Assembly (NCBI RefSeq): GCF_026420145.1
Contig: NZ_JAPMLV010000001.1
Span: 1,364,001-1,428,000 of the forward strand
Origin: Enterobacter pseudoroggenkampii
GTDB lineage: Bacteria; Pseudomonadota; Gammaproteobacteria; Enterobacterales; Enterobacteriaceae
Direction: 5' to 3'
Length of the DNA stretch: 64,000 nucleotides
A program made the translations under genes and the position numbers. How positions within the stretch are numbered: position 1 is the first letter of the stretch; every line of letters begins with the position of its first letter. Of the stretch, positions 59,924 through 64,000 are shown one piece after another. The notes below the pieces were generated by a model. That model was not told the origin of the DNA and did not search any database. It saw nothing but the letters and a program-made list of their open reading frames with translations.

Positions 59924-61387
59924 ATGATCCACAAAGTTTCTCTCAGAAATGGGGCGTGCGATGAACATAAATTTGTCGTTTCAGCCTGCGCGTTCACATT
60001 CCAGGGATATCGCGAGATCCTTAGCAGGTACGGAGTACAGGCCACGCATATTCACTTTGAGGGGGATGAGGTCTCTCAACAGGAACTGCAAAATATCCTT
60101 ATAAATCAGAATACTCATATTGTAGCTTTTCTCGGCAAAGGTATTGTCGATCTTCTGGAGAGCCTGAAGCGACTGGCATCCGTTCTCAATGCACTCCCCG
60201 TTATTCGACGCGTCACCCTGTATGGTGACATACCGGATGGCTGGTTGTATCGCACCCTTAGCAGTCTTTTAAATAACCGCTATCAATTGTCATTAATTCG
60301 TATAGCCCATGTTTCAGATGTAATAACCTGTTTTCACACCCACCATAACGGGTTTAAGGACCGCTCACGTTTATTACGCGAACGCAGTACGGATATTTCT
60401 CCGCATGAAAATATTAAATGGCTTACAAAAAGAGAGATTGATGTATTGTTAAATTTCTACCGCGGCATGTCCGTAAAAGAAATGTGCGATAGAATGGGGC
60501 TCTCTAATAAAACGGTTTACACCCACCGCAAGGAAGGTGTGCTGAAATTAAGGTTAATTAAGCAATGGCTACACGATCCGCACAATTTAAAAGCGGAGGG
60601 AAGTATTAAACGGCGAAGTCAAAAAACGGAATTTACGGATAAGGAAGCAGAAATCTTCAATGCGTTGCATAACAAAGAGATATTTCCTGCCTATCAAATC
60701 ATTACCGATCGTGATAAAAAAGGTGTAGGGTTTGAGATACTCATTCGCTGGAATAAGAATGGTAAGATTGTCAAACCAACCGGTTTTCTTACGGATATTT
60801 CCAGTTATGAGATATGGCTAAAAATAACGGCGCTAGTCATCCATGCCGCCGTATCAGGAATTAATAAGTATAACGGGAAATACTATTTTTCAGTGAATAT
60901 CCCGCCTCGTCTGGCTTCCGGCAATGCCTTGCCAGATATGGCGAGAAAAGCCATCGGCATGCTGCTCAAACCGCAGTGGGCCGAAAAGCTGGTCTTTGAA
61001 TTTGCAGAAGATATTGACGTGACGAAGGACAAAAGGATCCCTGAAACCATGCGGCATTTACGCAATACGGGGTGTCGATTGTTTCTGGATGACTGTTTCT
61101 CTAACCACCAAACCATGTTCCCGGTGCGCCAGGTGCATTTTGACGGACTCAAACTGGATCGGGACATTGTCGAGCATTTTGTGGCAAACGACAATGACTA
61201 TAACTTGATTAAAGCGATACAGATTTATAGCGACATGACCGGGGCAGACTGCATTGCAGAGGGGGTTGATAGTGAAGAGAAATTCGAAAAATTAGTCGCG
61301 CTGGGCGTCAAAAACTTTCAGGGTTATTATTTATCGCGTGCTGTGAAAGAAGAAGAGTTAGACCGCATGGTCAGGTTGTTCAGTTAA
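59924..61387 (+). CDS. LuxR-type HTH plus EAL domain protein (PdeL-like c-di-GMP regulator)
   Basis: 487 residues from the ATG at 59924, with AGGAG seven bases upstream; 21 codons further upstream are in frame without a ribosome site. Residues 1-150 resemble a degenerate receiver as in RcsA/BglJ-type regulators; 160-215 is a LuxR-type helix-turn-helix (LTKREIDVLLNFYRGMSVKE, then LSNKTVYTHRKEGV); 240-487 is an EAL domain. Catalytic positions are kept: Glu271, Asn325, Glu359, Asp389-Asp390, Lys410, Glu446, Gln466. Loop 6, normally DDFGTG, reads DDCFSN. E. coli PdeL has HTH-EAL architecture and acts as enzyme and transcription factor. It probably couples c-di-GMP to expression of the neighbouring adhesin genes. 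Confidence 0.87.
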   Translation: MIHKVSLRNGACDEHKFVVSACAFTFQGYREILSRYGVQATHIHFEGDEVSQQELQNILINQNTHIVAFLGKGIVDLLESLKRLASVLNALPVIRRVTLYGDIPDGWLYRTLSSLLNNRYQLSLIRIAHVSDVITCFHTHHNGFKDRSRLLRERSTDISPHENIKWLTKREIDVLLNFYRGMSVKEMCDRMGLSNKTVYTHRKEGVLKLRLIKQWLHDPHNLKAEGSIKRRSQKTEFTDKEAEIFNALHNKEIFPAYQIITDRDKKGVGFEILIRWNKNGKIVKPTGFLTDISSYEIWLKITALVIHAAVSGINKYNGKYYFSVNIPPRLASGNALPDMARKAIGMLLKPQWAEKLVFEFAEDIDVTKDKRIPETMRHLRNTGCRLFLDDCFSNHQTMFPVRQVHFDGLKLDRDIVEHFVANDNDYNLIKAIQIYSDMTGADCIAEGVDSEEKFEKLVALGVKNFQGYYLSRAVKEEELDRMVRLFS

Positions 61388-61398
61388 CAAAAAATAAA

Positions 61399-61416
61399 GC
61401 CCCGAAGGGCCTTTTA
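61399..61416. terminator. Short bidirectional terminator between EAL and DUF883-like genes
   Basis: The stem GCCC/GGGC with loop CGAA at 61399-61410 is followed by CTTTTATTATTTT on the plus strand and preceded by AAAAAATAAA, which reads as a T-rich run on the minus strand. Confidence 0.7.
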
Positions 61417-61689
61417 TTATTTTCGACCCAGCAACAGGCCGAGAACAATACCGACCGCACCCGCTGCGACGAGGCCGGTGAGGGGATTATTTCTGACCGC
61501 TTCAGTAACATCGGAAACAGCATCGCTGGCCTGCGCGGCATATTTTTTTGCCGCACCTTTTACCTGATGCTTTGGTGAATCAACGAACTCACCAAACTGC
61601 TGCTGCGCCGAACCTGCAAGTTCATCAAGTTTATTTTTTGCTTTGTCTTCAGCAAACTGGGTGTTTTTATCAGTACCGATATCAGACAT
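61417..61689 (-). CDS. Small DUF883/CsbD-like membrane-anchored protein (YqjD/ElaB type)
   Basis: 90 residues with a very strong AAGGAGG before the ATG. The N-terminal two thirds is hydrophilic and helical (FAEDKAKNKLDELAGSAQQQ, then VKGAAKKYAAQASDAVSDVT), and the C-terminus is a glycine-rich membrane anchor NPLTGLVAAGAVGIVLGLLL ending GRK. E. coli relatives YqjD, ElaB and YgaM share this layout and bind ribosomes at the inner membrane in stationary phase; such genes are often RpoS-dependent. Assignment to that group is by architecture. Confidence 0.75.
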   Translation of the reverse strand: MSDIGTDKNTQFAEDKAKNKLDELAGSAQQQFGEFVDSPKHQVKGAAKKYAAQASDAVSDVTEAVRNNPLTGLVAAGAVGIVLGLLLGRK

Positions 61690-61831
61690 TTTTGCCTCCT
61701 TTTGTTGATAATTAAAGGATAGCCGTTCTTTGCGGATGTGAGAGACGAAAGGTTAATTTCAGCACCCAACAGGGTGGTTTTCGGATATATCTCTGTGCGG
61801 GGGACTCCCACAGAGAGTGGGGGTTGGCGCG

Positions 61832-62047
61832 TCATTCCGGGCTGTCCGGCTCCCAGGAGAGGATATCGCCCGGTTGACACTGCAGTGCCTCGCATATTTT
61901 CGCCAGCGTATCAAAACGTATCCCTTTCACCTTGCCGGACTTGAGCAGCGACAGGTTTTGCTCAGTGATCCCCACAAAGGCTGCCAGTGCTCTGGACGTC
62001 ATTTTCTTCTCTACCAGCATTTTGTCCAGATGAACCACGACAGCCAT
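61832..62047 (-). CDS. XRE-family (Cro/CI-type) small regulator
   Basis: 71 residues, essentially one helix-turn-helix: LDKMLVEKKMTSRALAAFVG, then ITEQNLSLLKSGKVKGIRFD and TLAKICEALQCQPGDILSWE. This compact XRE type is regularly encoded directly after a DUF2975 membrane protein, as here with a 2-bp gap. It probably represses its own operon; whether the membrane partner controls it is unknown. Confidence 0.88.
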   Translation of the reverse strand: MAVVVHLDKMLVEKKMTSRALAAFVGITEQNLSLLKSGKVKGIRFDTLAKICEALQCQPGDILSWEPDSPE

Positions 62048-62049
62048 AA

Positions 62050-62607
62050 TTAGATGAACTCCTTATTTTCTTCTTCCGCTTTGATCCCTTCGACCAGGGA
62101 GTGAAAGGTTACCAGCAGCAAACCGCCTGTTAATAGCAGAACAAAATCCCCAAGCAAAAGGGTGACCTGGTAGTAATGTCCCGGCCACGCGATCGTCAGC
62201 GGGATCAAAAAGCGACAGACCGGCAGTGCGATCCCAAGGCTTAACATCGCGATGGCAATCTTGCGAACGCTGTTTGCCAGAGCCCGGGAGAGGATCTGTT
62301 TTTGACGAACCTGCCGGGTGACGCTCATTCCCTGCCAGACAGCAAAGGCAAACAGCCCCGCCGGAAGATAAAGGATCGCCAGCAGGAGTATCTGGCGCAG
62401 CGACGAAACCGTTGCAACAGCCAGATCGTCTTTCTGAACCTCGGCGAGCTTTAGCAGAGTGGAAATAAAAAACGACTCGCCGGTGAAATAAATCCATAAA
62501 GGGGTGATTAATGCCAGGATGAGAAATAGCGGCAGCACCCCTGCGATGAACACCAGACTGAGTTTACCCCTCGCACCATTCACATCGAACCTTCCTGAGT
62601 GTTTCAT
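62050..62607 (-). CDS. DUF2975 family membrane protein
   Basis: 185 residues with four membrane helices (LVFIAGVLPLFLILALITPLW, then LLAILYLPAGLFAFAVW, a third near 118-135, and VTLLLGDFVLLLTGGLLLVT). The layout and pairing with a small XRE gene fit DUF2975, a family of unknown function. The C-terminal tail is acidic and ends EEENKEFI. It starts one base after the stop of the 115-residue membrane protein gene. Confidence 0.8.
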   Translation of the reverse strand: MKHSGRFDVNGARGKLSLVFIAGVLPLFLILALITPLWIYFTGESFFISTLLKLAEVQKDDLAVATVSSLRQILLLAILYLPAGLFAFAVWQGMSVTRQVRQKQILSRALANSVRKIAIAMLSLGIALPVCRFLIPLTIAWPGHYYQVTLLLGDFVLLLTGGLLLVTFHSLVEGIKAEEENKEFI

Positions 62608-62608
62608 A

Positions 62609-62956
62609 TTATTTTAAGACCAGCACGCACAAGCATGACATAAGCATTAGCGCGATGGCAATCTTACCGCCGTTCAGCCAGTTAGCGGCGCGTTTCATCC
62701 AGGGTTTTGGCCACACATGATAGACGCAAAAGGCGAGATAAGACGCCTGAATCACCCAGGTGAGCATTCTGAACAGGTAGCCTGAACTGCTCAGATGGGT
62801 GATGGTCTGCATCATTTCCATGCAATAAAGAATGAGCCCAACGGTCAGCATTGTGTTCATCAGCCGAAGTTTATACTGCGCGGCCCACGTTCCGCGCCCA
62901 AACAGCAGGGCCGAAACAAAGGTCAGTATCGCCCAGAGAATATCAATCCAGTTCAT
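62609..62956 (-). CDS. Uncharacterised four-helix membrane protein
   Basis: 115 residues, unrecognised. Four hydrophobic segments are visible: WIDILWAILTFVSALLFGRG, MNTMLTVGLILYCMEMM, MLTWVIQASYLAFCVYHVW and IAIALMLMSCLCVLVL, giving a compact inner-membrane bundle. It overlaps the serine hydrolase gene by 14 bp and precedes the DUF2975 gene by one base, so all belong to one operon. No function is proposed. Confidence 0.7.
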   Translation of the reverse strand: MNWIDILWAILTFVSALLFGRGTWAAQYKLRLMNTMLTVGLILYCMEMMQTITHLSSSGYLFRMLTWVIQASYLAFCVYHVWPKPWMKRAANWLNGGKIAIALMLMSCLCVLVLK

Positions 62957-64000
62957 GATGCGCCTCTGCTGTATGAGATGACTGGGTTAATAGCAGCCGC
63001 ATGGCCGGGACAACCACCGGCCACGCGGTGTCGGAGAGGATCACCACGGCGCTTTTACGCTGTCGGTCGAAGGCGATAGCGGAAGCGAACCCCGACGATT
63101 CACCATCATGCCAGGTGATATCGCGCCCCTGAATGCGTGTGGTGAACCAGCCATAGCCCACGCGTGAATCGGGATCGTCAGTTGCAAACTGCGGCGTCAT
63201 TGCGTCGCGCCATGCGAGCTGTCCTGCCAGCAGCGACTGAGCGTAATGGGCCATGTCGACAATGGTTGAACGCACGCCTCCGGCAGGGGTAAATGCGTGC
63301 ATTATCCACGGCGCTTCGCTCAGGCCGGAAGCGGATCGACCCCGGCTGAACGTGGAAGAGGCGGGCGTTGTATCACTGGCGACGACAGAACCTGTCATGT
63401 GCGCCTGAGCGAATACGCGCGTTTGCAGGAGGTCAGCAAAAGATTGATGCGATGCACGCGCCAGCGCCAGTCCCAGCAGCGCATAACCGGTGTTGGAATA
63501 GTCAAATCCGGCCGGGCGTTCGACGCTGGCTTTATTCACCATGTCTATTAATGTCTCCTCATCGAAGTCCCAGAAATTGTCACGCAGGATGATGGACTTA
63601 ATAACCTGAACTTTCTCGGGTAACGACGTCGCCAGCGGCGGCAGGCCGGAGCGATGTGAAGCCAACTGCGCCAGGGTAATATCGCTCGCCGGGCCTGCGA
63701 TCTCCGGAATAAGTTCACCGACGCGGGTTTGCGGAGTCGCCTCGCCGCGTCGCTGCGCCTCAATCAACAGGCTGCTGGTCATGGTTTTGGTCAGGCTGGC
63801 GATTTCATACTGTTTTGTAAAATCGCTGTCCCACAGGGCGTACTGCACGCCTTTTGGCGTGATAAGTGCGACGGCAACGCTGCCACGCGCCCCGCTGAGG
63901 AGTGGCGTCAGGAACGAGACGATGGTTGCATCACCCGTCTGGCGCGGGGACGGCGTGCTGACGCCCGGCTGCAGGTAGATGCCTGTGGCAATCAGCGACA
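62943..64000 (-). CDS. Serine hydrolase, beta-lactamase/PBP class C family (partial)
   Basis: The frame is open to the right edge, so the N-terminus is outside; at least 350 residues are visible, and the GTG at 63848 is internal. The three active-site motifs are present: SxxK in ASLTKTMTSS, YxN in YSNTGYALLG, and HxG in TWHDGESSGFAS (replacing KTG). The family covers AmpC-type beta-lactamases, D-aminopeptidases and esterases; the HDG variant points to an esterase or peptidase-like enzyme rather than a lactamase. It appears to head the four-gene membrane/XRE operon. Confidence 0.85.
   Translation of the reverse strand, partial: SLIATGIYLQPGVSTPSPRQTGDATIVSFLTPLLSGARGSVAVALITPKGVQYALWDSDFTKQYEIASLTKTMTSSLLIEAQRRGEATPQTRVGELIPEIAGPASDITLAQLASHRSGLPPLATSLPEKVQVIKSIILRDNFWDFDEETLIDMVNKASVERPAGFDYSNTGYALLGLALARASHQSFADLLQTRVFAQAHMTGSVVASDTTPASSTFSRGRSASGLSEAPWIMHAFTPAGGVRSTIVDMAHYAQSLLAGQLAWRDAMTPQFATDDPDSRVGYGWFTTRIQGRDITWHDGESSGFASAIAFDRQRKSAVVILSDTAWPVVVPAMRLLLTQSSHTAEAHHELD

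Noticed and set aside
61791..61815. Inverted repeat CTCTGTG/CACAGAG after the XRE gene as terminator
   Set aside because: Only seven pairs with an 11-base loop and no T-run on the minus strand.

Overview
The window is a chromosomal segment of an Enterobacterales bacterium, most likely Enterobacter or a close relative (Lelliottia, Leclercia). The clearest evidence is the order azoR - hrpA - ydcF - gapC - cybB (about 19.1-33.2 kb), which matches the Escherichia coli order except that aldA is missing between ydcF and gapC. Typical enterobacterial REP palindromes (7.1, 24.6 and 33.2 kb) and moderately GC-rich coding sequence agree. No tRNA, rRNA, CRISPR array, phage or transposase gene was seen. 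The genus is inference.

Layout. (1) 0-7.1 kb is a patchwork of small accessory units: two NTF2-fold proteins, TetR, GntR/FCD and AraC regulators, an OsmC-type protein, a short-chain dehydrogenase, a histidine phosphatase, a GNAT acetyltransferase and a two-gene membrane unit. Palindromic operators lie in the TetR and GntR promoter regions. (2) 7.3-13.2 kb is one tightly packed eight-gene operon: SnoaL-like, SDR, FAD oxidoreductase, DUF1365, cyclopropane-synthase-like methyltransferase, DUF2878, chalcone-isomerase-like, DUF3833 lipoprotein. It looks like a membrane-lipid modification pathway. (3) 13.6-17.6 kb holds a tandem pair of DUF606 half-transporters with a divergent LysR gene, then the folate-independent methionine synthase pair mesX-mesD with two MetR-like boxes upstream. 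(4) 17.8-35.1 kb is mostly core: yaiL, an RluA-type pseudouridine synthase, azoR, hrpA, an O-methyltransferase, a three-gene MFS/HlyD/NodT efflux operon, an MHS-family MFS symporter, ydcF, an intact gapC, cybB, and ydgJ with its DeoR-type regulator.

(5) 35.1-58.7 kb is the centrepiece: a type I secretion operon for a giant biofilm adhesin of the BapA kind. After a 739-bp AT-rich upstream region come a TolC-like outer-membrane protein, a 6001-residue adhesin gene (18 kb, a single ORF), an ABC transporter and an HlyD-type adaptor. The adhesin has a BapA-type N-terminus, 43 Ig-like repeats of one family organised as six tandem copies of a six-repeat block with a 1797-bp period, five repeats of a second family, a run of calcium-binding D-x-N-x-D-G motifs and an RTX-like secretion end. 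(6) 58.7-61.4 kb, visibly more AT-rich, carries two divergent regulators next to this operon: a protein with two winged-helix regions, and a LuxR-HTH-EAL protein that keeps the c-di-GMP phosphodiesterase catalytic residues but has an altered loop 6. Together, regions 5 and 6 look like a c-di-GMP-linked surface adhesion module. (7) 61.4-64 kb has a small DUF883/CsbD-like membrane-anchored protein and a minus-strand operon of serine hydrolase (cut by the window edge), a four-helix membrane protein, a DUF2975 protein and an XRE regulator.
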